Shown: positions 25,971 to 34,272 of the stretch, in pieces
Numbering within the stretch: the first letter of the stretch is position 1
Layout: each line of letters starts with the position of its first letter
Source: CAZSDU01 sp964605775
GTDB taxonomy: Bacteria; Bacteroidota; Bacteroidia; Bacteroidales; FEN-979
DNA: 64,000 nt
Assembly (NCBI GenBank): GCA_964605775.1
Contig: CAZSDU010000010.1
Span: forward strand, 24,005-88,004
Direction: 5' to 3'
Position numbers and translations under genes: made by a program
Notes under the pieces: generated by a model
What the model was told of the DNA's origin: nothing
Seen by the model: only the letters and a program-made list of their open reading frames with translations
Database searches by the model: none

Positions 25971-27584
25971 TTATTTTCCTGCAGGTGCCCACCACATTTT
26001 GGTGGTCATCTTGTCTCCACCAACCAATCCGGAAGCGGCAGCGGTAACGTTGGCTGCGTTTACGGTATATTCCTGTTGCGGATAGGTCATACGCAACGGA
26101 ATTGTAGTGATAGAAATCAGGGGGTTAAAAATGATGGGAGTTCCATCTGCAGTTGTATGGGTAATCTCTCCCGGAAGAAGCAAGAAAGCGGGTTCGCCGG
26201 TCCTTCTGTATTCTGCCCATGCCTGGTAACCTTGATTATATAGGGCCAGGTATTTTTGTGCCAGGACAGTAGTTTTATCGGCAGGAGGCAAGGCGGCAAG
26301 ATAAGTTTCTACTTCAACGTTGAATTCATTCACCCGGGTTGCATCCCAGCCTTCGAGAACTGTACATACATCTCTCCAATGATAGGCAGAAGCCCGAGTT
26401 CCCTCAATATATTCAGCCTGTGAAAAACCCTTTAGTTCAGAAAGCATGAATTTTACTTCTGCAAATTCCATAAATACAGGAGCATATTTCGGATTTAAGA
26501 TAACAATTGCGGAAGCCGGAGAATAAGCTGCAGCTCCATACCAGGATGCAACTTTTGATCTGTACGCCGAGTTTACAGAAGGAGTAAGTCCATAAGGCAT
26601 TCCGATATACTGACCGCCTCTTGGTCTTGAATAAATCTGTAAACGGGGGTCAGTAAGACCAAAGAAAGGATTGATCTTATTGTTCAGGGTATCATTAACC
26701 CCCTTGAGCATATTGATCAGGGTTTTGCAAGTAGTGAAGTCATTCCTTGCATTGGTCCAGAATGCATCATACATGGGGGAGTTCGTGGCGCCGCCACCGG
26801 GATATGCAACTGCAGCATTATCGGCATTGCTGGTCATTAAACCATCTTCTCCGACTTCAGTAAGAATGGCATTGGCTGCGGCATAATTATCCACATTCGA
26901 CATACGCAAGGCAATGCGCAGACGGAGAGAGTTAGCAAATTTTATCCATTTTTCCATGTCTCCGCGATAGATCACATCACCAGCCGTGAACCCGGAAGCA
27001 TTCAGGTTGATACGCGCTACTGCACCGGCCAGATCGTTAAGCATCTGGGTATAAATAGCCTGTTGCTTATCATACTTTGGATTGGGAATAGAAATGGATG
27101 GATCAATATTCCCCTGGAAAGCTTCTGTATAAGGAATGTCGCCCCAGGTATCGGTCATGATCTGCATGGCCCAAACTTTCAGTATTGTTGCTACGGCAAT
27201 CTGGTTGTTGTTATCACCATATACGGCAGCTTTAGGGGCCTCTACAGGATCAGTGTTCAGACGGATGATTTCAACCAGGTTCATCACATCGTGATAGATC
27301 AACCTCCAGTAAAGGTTATTGATATTCTCACGAATTTGAAAACGGTCTTCATCAGTATAGGTACGTTGGCACCAGTATTGAGCATAAAGGTTGCTTTGAC
27401 GGCCGCTCCACCATTCATCATAAATGTCGTCAGCAAGACCTTTCATAGCTGCAGTCAGTAGGGTTGGGGTCGAAACCTCAGCGGGTTGATTGGGATTTTC
27501 ATTGATCTTGTCAAAATTTTTGGTGCAGGATGAAATAAGGAGCGCCAAAAACATCCCGAGTGACAGCTTTATTATTGTTTTCAT
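25971..27584 (-). CDS. SusD/RagB-family outer-membrane lipoprotein
   Basis: 537 residues. Lipoprotein signal with lipobox LISSC (Cys20). The mature part has the helical TPR-like SusD fold: NFDKINENPNQPAEV near the start, WAMQIMTDTWGDIPYTEAF in the core, and a C-terminal LRMTYPQQEYTVN. It is the ligand-capturing lid on the SusC channel. It follows susC by 18 bp. The SusD-like_2 type is often linked to peptide or glycan import. No hydrolase or regulator is adjacent. Confidence 0.93.
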   Translation of the reverse strand: MKTIIKLSLGMFLALLISSCTKNFDKINENPNQPAEVSTPTLLTAAMKGLADDIYDEWWSGRQSNLYAQYWCQRTYTDEDRFQIRENINNLYWRLIYHDVMNLVEIIRLNTDPVEAPKAAVYGDNNNQIAVATILKVWAMQIMTDTWGDIPYTEAFQGNIDPSISIPNPKYDKQQAIYTQMLNDLAGAVARINLNASGFTAGDVIYRGDMEKWIKFANSLRLRIALRMSNVDNYAAANAILTEVGEDGLMTSNADNAAVAYPGGGATNSPMYDAFWTNARNDFTTCKTLINMLKGVNDTLNNKINPFFGLTDPRLQIYSRPRGGQYIGMPYGLTPSVNSAYRSKVASWYGAAAYSPASAIVILNPKYAPVFMEFAEVKFMLSELKGFSQAEYIEGTRASAYHWRDVCTVLEGWDATRVNEFNVEVETYLAALPPADKTTVLAQKYLALYNQGYQAWAEYRRTGEPAFLLLPGEITHTTADGTPIIFNPLISITTIPLRMTYPQQEYTVNAANVTAAASGLVGGDKMTTKMWWAPAGK

Positions 27585-27602
27585 ATTTTGTTCCTCTTAA
27601 AA

Positions 27603-30600
27603 TTAAAAGTTAAAGCCTATATTGAAACCAAAGGTTCTCGTGGCCGGTAAACCTGCTCCTTCAATCCCCTGAATGTTACCGGAGCTGGTGTTCGTTTCAG
27701 GATCGATACCCACCATGGCAGTTCCCCAGGTAGCCAGGTTCCTTCCAAAGAGACCAATTTTCAGGTTCTGGATAGGACCGGTGAGTTTGGCAGGGATGGT
27801 ATAAGATAAGGTAATTTCACGTAATTTGATGTAGCTGGCATCGAGTACATTTTGCATGGCGGGGCCAGAATAATGGTCGGTAGTCCATGTATAAGCATCG
27901 ATATTTGTGGTGTTAGCACCGGTGACCTGGGCGGTTCCATCCGGATTATAGATTACGTTTCCGGCATCATCATACTTTGCAACCATAGCATCAATGACGA
28001 TTCCATTTTCACGGATTCCGTTTTCAGCACTTGCAGCTAAAATTCCGGTATAAGTACCCCACATCTTGGTGGTGGAGAAGAAATGTCCGCCTTGTTGAAT
28101 ATCGATTAATACCCTCAGATCGAAACCGTAAATTTTGAACTCGTTGCCAATTCCAAGGTTAAAATCAGGAAGAACTGATCCCAGAGCTTTAACTCCGGAT
28201 TCCAGGTAACGGCCGTTTTTCCCAACCACCTTATTGCCATTCTCATCATAGATAAAGTCGGTTCCCATTAACTGTCCGTATTCCTGTCCGACAGCAGCAT
28301 TAACTGAGATGTTGAAAGGACCAACACCCAACTGCAGGTTGTCAATACCAGGATAAAGTTCCACAACTTTATTAGTGTTTTTGGCAAAGTTGGCTGTGAT
28401 GGTCCAGTCAAATATGTTCTTAACTTTTACAGGAACAGCCATCAGGAATATTTCGAAACCTTTATTTGTGATTCTACCAGCGTTCAATACCTGGAAGGAG
28501 TAACCGGTTGCACCGGAAACAGCGACAGGAATGATCTGATTCTTTGAAGCCTTATCATAATAAGTAAAGTCTAAACCTAAGCGATTGTTTAAGAACTTCA
28601 ATTCAGCACCTACTTCCCATGAACGGGTCATTTCTGGTTTCAGGTTTGGATTGTTCAAGGTGGTTGGTAAACCATAGAGACCATCGGGTGTAAAATGATA
28701 AGGATAACCCTCGGAATCCAGGAAATTGGCATAGGTCAGAGAAGTCCGGTAAGGATCGGTATCATTACCTACCTGTGCCCAGCTTCCTCTTACTTTTGCG
28801 AAAGTCAGCCATTTTGCTTTTTTAACGCCGGGTAATTCCGAGATAACCCATCCCAGGGATACGGAAGGATACATATAAGAATTCTTGTTCTTCGGTAAGG
28901 TGGAAGACCAGTCATTACGCAGTGTTACATCCAGGTACAACATACTTTTCCATCCGAGGGAAGCGCTTCCGTATAAGGAGTTGATGCGTTTCCAGCTCTT
29001 GTAATCGCTGGCAACGTTTGTCAGGGAATTACTCAGGGTATACAGTTCAGGAATGATAAGGCCACCAACGGTTGATCCGGAAATAAGTTTGTAATTTCTA
29101 TCCATCATGTTGCCTCCAAAATTGGCATTCACACGCCAGTCTTGGCCAAAGCTCTTATCAACCAAGAAGAGGAATTCGGCATTCATTTCAGAATTGGAGC
29201 GAACCTGCTGGCGATAGAAGGATTGGGAAGCAGAACCAATGGCGACTCTTTCTTCTGTTCGGAAGGAGTAGTTGTCGAGGTTGAATTTACCCTGTGCCCT
29301 TAACCAGCTTGTGATCTGCCAGGAAACACCGACATTACCATAATAACGATCTCTTTTATCGTTCTGATAATTCATGTTACGGTCCCAGTATGGATTGTTG
29401 GAAAATGCGATGGTGGGATCATCCATGGATGAACGGTTCCATGATCTTTGTGTTCCATCGGGATTAATATAGCTCTTGGCCATATATTGGTCGAGTTGAC
29501 GTTGTCCCCATTGGTTGAATCGTTCAATAGGATTCACGTCGCCATATCCGGTTTCGGAACGGCCTTTTGCTTTAGTGGAAATATAGTTGATATCAGCGAA
29601 TGCCTTCAGGGTTTTAGTCAGGTTGGCAATGGCGCTCAGATTAACAGTATATTTATCCAGTTGTGAATTAGGCATATAACCTGATGAATTATAGGTTCCC
29701 AGAGCCAAACGTACCTGGGCAGCATCACTACCACCGGTAAAGGCGATGTTGTTGGTCCAACCAATGCCTGTTTTAAAGAAGTCTCTTACGTCATGTTTTG
29801 GTGCCATCCATTCAATGGATTTGCCATAATGGTCGGTATCCCATGCATCAAAACTGTAATAAGGACGATAATAAATAGGTTGGTTGAAGTATGGACTGCC
29901 GTCAGGCACATCAATTCCATAATCTTCCAGGAACTGACCAGCTGTTGTGGTATATTTTGGACCAAAACTTTCGTCTATACTGTAATCCATGCCAAGGTCA
30001 AATGACTGATATGCATTTCCATCACCATCAACCCCTGGAATTTTATAATAACCGGAATTATCGGTATAGGTTTTCATTTCCCATGCAGTTGGATCCAGCC
30101 CGCCATTACCTCCACCATATTCATTTTGGTATTTCGGCAGGTAAGAAACCTGTTCGAAGCTCAAACCGGTATTGAATTCGATCCCGATCTGTTTGCCTTT
30201 TTTGGCAGCGCCTTTTTTGGTTGTGATCAGGATGACACCGTTGGCGGCACGTGATCCATAAAGAGCGGCTGCATTGGCGCCTTTCAAAACAGAGATGGAA
30301 GCAACATCGTCAGGGTTGATATCCTGGGCCATGTTGCCATAGTCATAACCACCGGCCCCACGGGCGGTATTAGTGGTGTTAAAATCACTATTGTCGATAA
30401 TGGTTCCGTCTATAACAAACAATGGCTGGTTGTTACCGGAGATGGAATTAATACCACGAATCAGGATACGCGAAGAACCACCCATATTACCAGAGGCAGC
30501 TGTTACCTGAACACCGGCGATACGTCCTGAAAGTTGATTAATCACGTTGGCATTACCATCTGTCTGGAGGGCATCGCCCTTTACATCCTGAACAGAATAG

Positions 30601-30959
30601 CCCAGCGCTTTCTTTTCACGGGTCACTCCGAGTGCCGTAACGACCACTCCTTCCAACTCCTGAACATCGGGTGAAAGAACCACATTAAGAGTGTTATCGG
30701 CTCCCAGGGTAATTTCCTGGGTTTTCATCCCTACGAATGAAACCAGGACAACATTTTTATCCTTTGGCACATTGAGGGAATACTTCCCGTCCACATCGGT
30801 AATTGCACCGACTGTTGTGCCTTTAACGAGGATGGTTGCGCCTGGAATTCCTGCGCCGTCATCTGAACTCGTTACCTTACCCGTTATGGTTTTCTGGGCA
30901 AGAGCAACTTGCGCCCCTATGAATAACATAAGAGCAAGGAAAATCGTAAATTTTCTCAT
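27603..30959 (-). CDS. SusC/RagA-family TonB-linked outer-membrane protein
   Basis: 1118 residues from the ATG at 30959. The longer frame (to 31049) lacks a signal peptide at its start, whereas MRKFTIFLALMLFIGAQVALAQ is a clean one. Domains: carboxypeptidase-like domain (TGKVTSSDDGAGIPGATILV), plug with the SusC signature (GSRAANGVILITTKKG near 230), then a large barrel ending GFNIGFNF. It forms the import channel with SusD. A candidate promoter lies at 31095-31125 with a 5' UTR of ~130 bases. Substrate unknown. Confidence 0.94.
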   Translation of the reverse strand: MRKFTIFLALMLFIGAQVALAQKTITGKVTSSDDGAGIPGATILVKGTTVGAITDVDGKYSLNVPKDKNVVLVSFVGMKTQEITLGADNTLNVVLSPDVQELEGVVVTALGVTREKKALGYSVQDVKGDALQTDGNANVINQLSGRIAGVQVTAASGNMGGSSRILIRGINSISGNNQPLFVIDGTIIDNSDFNTTNTARGAGGYDYGNMAQDINPDDVASISVLKGANAAALYGSRAANGVILITTKKGAAKKGKQIGIEFNTGLSFEQVSYLPKYQNEYGGGNGGLDPTAWEMKTYTDNSGYYKIPGVDGDGNAYQSFDLGMDYSIDESFGPKYTTTAGQFLEDYGIDVPDGSPYFNQPIYYRPYYSFDAWDTDHYGKSIEWMAPKHDVRDFFKTGIGWTNNIAFTGGSDAAQVRLALGTYNSSGYMPNSQLDKYTVNLSAIANLTKTLKAFADINYISTKAKGRSETGYGDVNPIERFNQWGQRQLDQYMAKSYINPDGTQRSWNRSSMDDPTIAFSNNPYWDRNMNYQNDKRDRYYGNVGVSWQITSWLRAQGKFNLDNYSFRTEERVAIGSASQSFYRQQVRSNSEMNAEFLFLVDKSFGQDWRVNANFGGNMMDRNYKLISGSTVGGLIIPELYTLSNSLTNVASDYKSWKRINSLYGSASLGWKSMLYLDVTLRNDWSSTLPKNKNSYMYPSVSLGWVISELPGVKKAKWLTFAKVRGSWAQVGNDTDPYRTSLTYANFLDSEGYPYHFTPDGLYGLPTTLNNPNLKPEMTRSWEVGAELKFLNNRLGLDFTYYDKASKNQIIPVAVSGATGYSFQVLNAGRITNKGFEIFLMAVPVKVKNIFDWTITANFAKNTNKVVELYPGIDNLQLGVGPFNISVNAAVGQEYGQLMGTDFIYDENGNKVVGKNGRYLESGVKALGSVLPDFNLGIGNEFKIYGFDLRVLIDIQQGGHFFSTTKMWGTYTGILAASAENGIRENGIVIDAMVAKYDDAGNVIYNPDGTAQVTGANTTNIDAYTWTTDHYSGPAMQNVLDASYIKLREITLSYTIPAKLTGPIQNLKIGLFGRNLATWGTAMVGIDPETNTSSGNIQGIEGAGLPATRTFGFNIGFNF

Positions 30960-31094
30960 GACTGTTGTTTTTTTGTTAGTAAAAAGGTTAATAATCAGAT
31001 TCATAAATAAAGATGATATTGAACAGCGCCTGACCGTGCTCTTCAACATGAAATATATGATGGTTAAGTTTCTATCTGCAATTCAATGTGAATG

Positions 31095-31125
31095 CAATTT
31101 TAGTAATTAAATAATTAGTAAACAA
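31095..31125 (-). promoter_or_regulatory. Candidate Bacteroidota promoter for susCD
   Basis: Minus-strand TTG (31125-31123) and TAAAATTG (31102-31095, one mismatch to TAnnTTTG) are separated by 20 bp, close to the expected spacing. The intergenic region 30960-31207 is otherwise AT-rich with no gene. Confidence 0.4.
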
Positions 31126-31207
31126 CAAAAAGTTAACAAAAGTTTTTAATAAAATTAACATATTTTAACATTGAACCATGGGATCAGAAAGTTATCCCTC
31201 TTCCTTT

Positions 31208-31612
31208 TTAATGCAATTTACGAAAAAAAAGCCCGAAAAGGACAATCAGAAAAATATAAATTCCAGTAGTGGTGATCGCGATCTGTGGTTGAAAAAGCTG
31301 ATAGGAGGCCATGATTAAACAAGGAATCCCCAGCAGATAGTATCCCCATCTCTTGAGTTTCCAGATCAGTAATGTCCCTACCAATGCAGTTCCATGAAGA
31401 AGTGAAGCGGAAAGCAAGAGAACAATGACCTGGCTTTTCGTCAGTTCTTCTTCAGAAAGATAACTCAGGGTCACTTCTGCAATCCAGCCGGAGAAGAAAA
31501 GTGCGGTGAGAAAGAAAAGAAAAAGCAGAAGGAAGTAAACAAATGAGAAAATACAGATCACAGAAAGAAAAGCGGGTCTGTGAAGCAGGGGTTGAGGTTT
31601 TGCTTCTTCCAT
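31208..31612 (-). CDS. Small four-helix membrane protein
   Basis: 134 residues. A short polar N-terminus (MEEAKPQPLLHRP) is followed by about four hydrophobic helices. The segment GTALVGTLLIWKLKRWGYYLLG strongly resembles ASLIGALLMWKLKKSGFHVYTI of the next gene upstream, and both begin with MEE. The two are probably tandem paralogues from duplication. The gap to the upstream gene is one base, so they are co-transcribed. I do not recognise a characterised family. Confidence 0.68.
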   Translation of the reverse strand: MEEAKPQPLLHRPAFLSVICIFSFVYFLLLFLFFLTALFFSGWIAEVTLSYLSEEELTKSQVIVLLLSASLLHGTALVGTLLIWKLKRWGYYLLGIPCLIMASYQLFQPQIAITTTGIYIFLIVLFGLFFRKLH

Positions 31613-31613
31613 G

Positions 31614-32054
31614 TCAACTCATGGTTTTCAGGTTTATACTATACAGAAGGATGAAGGTGCCTGAAAGAAGAAGATCAGGCATGGAGGGTCCCGGCATTTT
31701 CAGAAAGTACATGGGCGCAATAACCAATAGGATTTGAGCGATAGTATAGACATGAAATCCGGATTTCTTTAGTTTCCACATCAGCAGGGCTCCAATCAGC
31801 GAGGCGGCATAAAAGAATCCGGTAGTCAGAAAGAAGACGGGCCGGGATTCGATAATCATTTCCATACCCGGGAGATTGAATTTTTCCGAGAAAGTTTCGG
31901 CAACCACCACAAAGGTTTCGTAAAACGTCGCAATCATGAAGTTTGAAACCAGGTTCATACCACTTCCGATAAAGGTCAGAATGCAGAGAATGGTGAGTAA
32001 CCTGGTTCTTTGTGGCTTGGTTTCCGGTGTTGGGGGGAGTAATTGTTCTTCCAT
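31614..32054 (-). CDS. Small four-helix membrane protein, paralogue of its neighbour
   Basis: 146 residues. Polar Pro-rich N-terminus (MEEQLLPPTPETKPQ), then about four hydrophobic helices, at roughly 22-45, 68-95, 98-115 and 120-142. Helices two and three share the LIGALLMWKLK core with the 134-residue neighbour. An alternative frame in the same region (31675-32163) has no such organisation and is a shadow. Upstream is a REP-like hairpin and another small membrane protein. The function is unknown. Confidence 0.68.
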   Translation of the reverse strand: MEEQLLPPTPETKPQRTRLLTILCILTFIGSGMNLVSNFMIATFYETFVVVAETFSEKFNLPGMEMIIESRPVFFLTTGFFYAASLIGALLMWKLKKSGFHVYTIAQILLVIAPMYFLKMPGPSMPDLLLSGTFILLYSINLKTMS

Positions 32055-32075
32055 ATTTTGTTTTACCCTGTTTAA

Positions 32076-32102
32076 AACCCCTCCCTATTATAGGGAGGGG
32101 TT
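32076..32102. repeat. Perfect 12-bp inverted repeat (REP-like hairpin)
   Basis: AACCCCTCCCTA and its exact complement flank a 3-base TTA loop. A G-rich tail follows (GGGGTGGGT). It lies between two co-directional small membrane genes. On the minus strand it is followed by TTTTAAAC, too weak for a certain terminator. The sequence looks like a dispersed palindromic element of the kind common in Bacteroidota genomes. Confidence 0.6.
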
Positions 32103-32116
32103 GGGGTGGGTACATA

Positions 32117-32512
32117 TCATGCGTCAAAATGTGATTTGTCTCCGATATATTCTGCTTTTCCAAATCCCAGAATGGGAATGAAAATAAATCGGAAGAAAAA
32201 GAGACCGATGGTAAAACCGCTTCCTTTCCCGAAGTTTTTCGCCAAACCGTTCAGAATGATAATATAAATGATCAGGTTCACGACAGGAATTAGCATCAGC
32301 AGGATATACCACCAGGGTTTTCCGGCGATTTTAATCCCGATCAGGTAGTTATAAATCGGGATTATGGCAGCCCAGCCGGGCTCTCCGGCTTTTTCGAACA
32401 TATACCAGGCGCCAATGATCTCAATGACCATGGTCATGATACCGAAAATGATGATCGGGATCAATAAAGCCAGTAGTACCGGCCAATAAGGACATGAATC
32501 TAGCATTTCCAT
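32117..32512 (-). CDS. DUF5684-like small membrane protein
   Basis: 131 residues. Four hydrophobic helices, with the motif KAGEPGWAAIIPIYNYLIGIKIAGKPWW between the first two, which is the signature of the DUF5684 family (sometimes fused to signal peptidase I). The role of the family is unknown. A first, acidic MEMLDSCPYW segment precedes helix one. It starts ~54 bp after the lyase gene on the same strand and heads the three small membrane genes. Confidence 0.78.
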   Translation of the reverse strand: MEMLDSCPYWPVLLALLIPIIIFGIMTMVIEIIGAWYMFEKAGEPGWAAIIPIYNYLIGIKIAGKPWWYILLMLIPVVNLIIYIIILNGLAKNFGKGSGFTIGLFFFRFIFIPILGFGKAEYIGDKSHFDA

Positions 32513-32566
32513 AATGTTACTTTTTTTGATGTTGGATATATGAAGGAAGCACCTTGCTTCCCGGAA

Positions 32567-34090
32567 TTATTCAAGACTTCCGACAATTTTTTCAACCTCA
32601 TGGAGGATTTCACAGGATTTCACAAGGTCCTTCATCTTGTTATGGTCGGGGTAGAGTGGGCGGTCAATTTCCAGGAAGTCCACATATTTCCGGATAACTT
32701 CTTTGGCTTTCGATACGCCATGTCCAAAAGTATATTCACGGAAATCGAGGGCCTGGGCTGCAGCCATGAATTCAATTCCCAGGATTCCATAGGCATTATC
32801 GAGGATCTGAAAATTTTTCAGGGCAGTATTCATTCCCATGGAAACAAAGTCTTCCTGGTCGGCCGCTGCCGGAATGGATTGTATGGAGGCCGGGGCGGAT
32901 AAAATACGCTGTTCAACGATCTGCATATCGGCCGTGTATTGGCTGAGCATCAATCCGCTGAACATCCCGGCTCCCTTGGTCAGGAAAGCGGGCAAGCCAA
33001 CACTCAATGCAGGATTGTTCAATCGGTTCATCCGGCGTTCACTCATCACACTCACCATTGTAATCACCATTCCGGCCATATCCATCGGTACAGAAACCGG
33101 AGAACCCTGGAAATTAGCACCTGAAAGCTGGAGATTTTCATCAGGGAAGAAAATCGGATTATCACCCACGCCATTCAATTCTATTTCGACTTGCGAGCGG
33201 GCATAGGCCAGCGCATCATGAGCAGCGCCGATAACCTGAGGAGTCGAGCGCATCGAATAAGCATCCTGGACTTTACATTTAACTTTCAATTCCGCAAGAT
33301 CCCCGCCTTTAACACATTTTAAAATGGCTGCAGCGCTTCTTACAGCACCTTTGAATCCACGGACTTCATGCAATTTCGGACTATAGGGTCGCATATTGGC
33401 TTTCATGGCTTCAAGCGACATGGATGCCGCGATTTCCGCCTGTTTCAGCCAGTTGTTGGCGTCGAAGAGAAAGAGGGCACTCATGGCCGTCAGTACATTC
33501 GAACCATTGATGGTAGCTAGTCCGTCGCGGGCTTTCAGTCCGGGTACCGGTATCCCGGCGGCATCAAGGGCTTCCTTGCCGGGTAAGAGTTTTCCCTGGT
33601 AATAGGCATGCCCTTCACCCATCATCAGCAGGGCGATCTGCGACATTGGGGCAAGGTCGCCACAGGCTCCTACTGAGCCTTTCTGGCAGACAAAGGGAGT
33701 TACTCCCTTGTTGAGCATATCCACCAGGGTCTGGGTGATTTCAAGCCGTGATCCGGAATTTCCATGGGCATGCACATTGATACGGCCCAGCATGGCGCCA
33801 CGCACCCATTCCAGGGGCATGGCTTCACCGATTCCTGCAGCATGGTTGTAAATCAGGTATTTTTGAAAATCCTTAACCTGATCATCGTTCAGGACCATTT
33901 CGGAAAATTCACCGATCCCGGTATTTACACCGTACATGATTTCTCCGGCAATGATCTTTTTTTCGAGCATCGCCCTGCATTTATGGATCCGTTCAACAGC
34001 CTGGGAATCCAATTCAACTTTTTCATCATGGCGGGCTACATTTACCACATCTTCGATGGTCAGACCCGCGCCTTTTATTATGAGTGTCAT
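32567..34090 (-). CDS. hutH: Histidine ammonia-lyase-like aromatic amino acid lyase with Cys in the MIO triad
   Basis: 507 residues, full length for the family, which eliminates ammonia from His, Phe or Tyr using the self-made MIO cofactor. Conserved family residues are present: Tyr53 in MYGVNTGIG, His83 in YNHAAGIGE (a His at this point favours histidine), and the IEFMAAAQALDFR segment with its Glu. The MIO triad is Ala142-Cys143-Gly144 in GSVGACGDLAP; nearly all known members have Ser at this position. The other hut genes are not in the window. Substrate histidine is likely but not certain. Confidence 0.88.
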   Translation of the reverse strand: MTLIIKGAGLTIEDVVNVARHDEKVELDSQAVERIHKCRAMLEKKIIAGEIMYGVNTGIGEFSEMVLNDDQVKDFQKYLIYNHAAGIGEAMPLEWVRGAMLGRINVHAHGNSGSRLEITQTLVDMLNKGVTPFVCQKGSVGACGDLAPMSQIALLMMGEGHAYYQGKLLPGKEALDAAGIPVPGLKARDGLATINGSNVLTAMSALFLFDANNWLKQAEIAASMSLEAMKANMRPYSPKLHEVRGFKGAVRSAAAILKCVKGGDLAELKVKCKVQDAYSMRSTPQVIGAAHDALAYARSQVEIELNGVGDNPIFFPDENLQLSGANFQGSPVSVPMDMAGMVITMVSVMSERRMNRLNNPALSVGLPAFLTKGAGMFSGLMLSQYTADMQIVEQRILSAPASIQSIPAAADQEDFVSMGMNTALKNFQILDNAYGILGIEFMAAAQALDFREYTFGHGVSKAKEVIRKYVDFLEIDRPLYPDHNKMKDLVKSCEILHEVEKIVGSLE

Positions 34091-34123
34091 GTTTTTTCTT
34101 TTTAATGAACTAAATAGTAAAAT

Positions 34124-34205
34124 AAAAGCTGGTGAGCTTGTGATCTGGTGAGTTGGTGAGCTGATGATCTCGCGAGCTCACCAGCTCGCCAACTCGCCAA
34201 CTTTT
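34124..34205. repeat. Palindromic array of 8-bp units (82-bp inverted repeat)
   Basis: Octamers run in one register. The left half is built of GGTGA-type units (GCTGGTGA, GCTTGTGA, TCTGGTGA, GTTGGTGA, GCTGATGA, TCTCGCGA) and the right half of their complements (GCTCACCA, GCTCGCCA, ACTCGCCA). Pairing base i with 68329-i gives about 34 of 40 pairs, counting G-T wobbles. It fills the spacer between hisS and the lyase gene, both on the minus strand. Confidence 0.85.
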
Positions 34206-34272
34206 TCTGCTCCGATGATCCAGCTGCGGGCGCATAAAATGGCTGCAGCCCAGGTTCTTTTCACGTTTTTTT

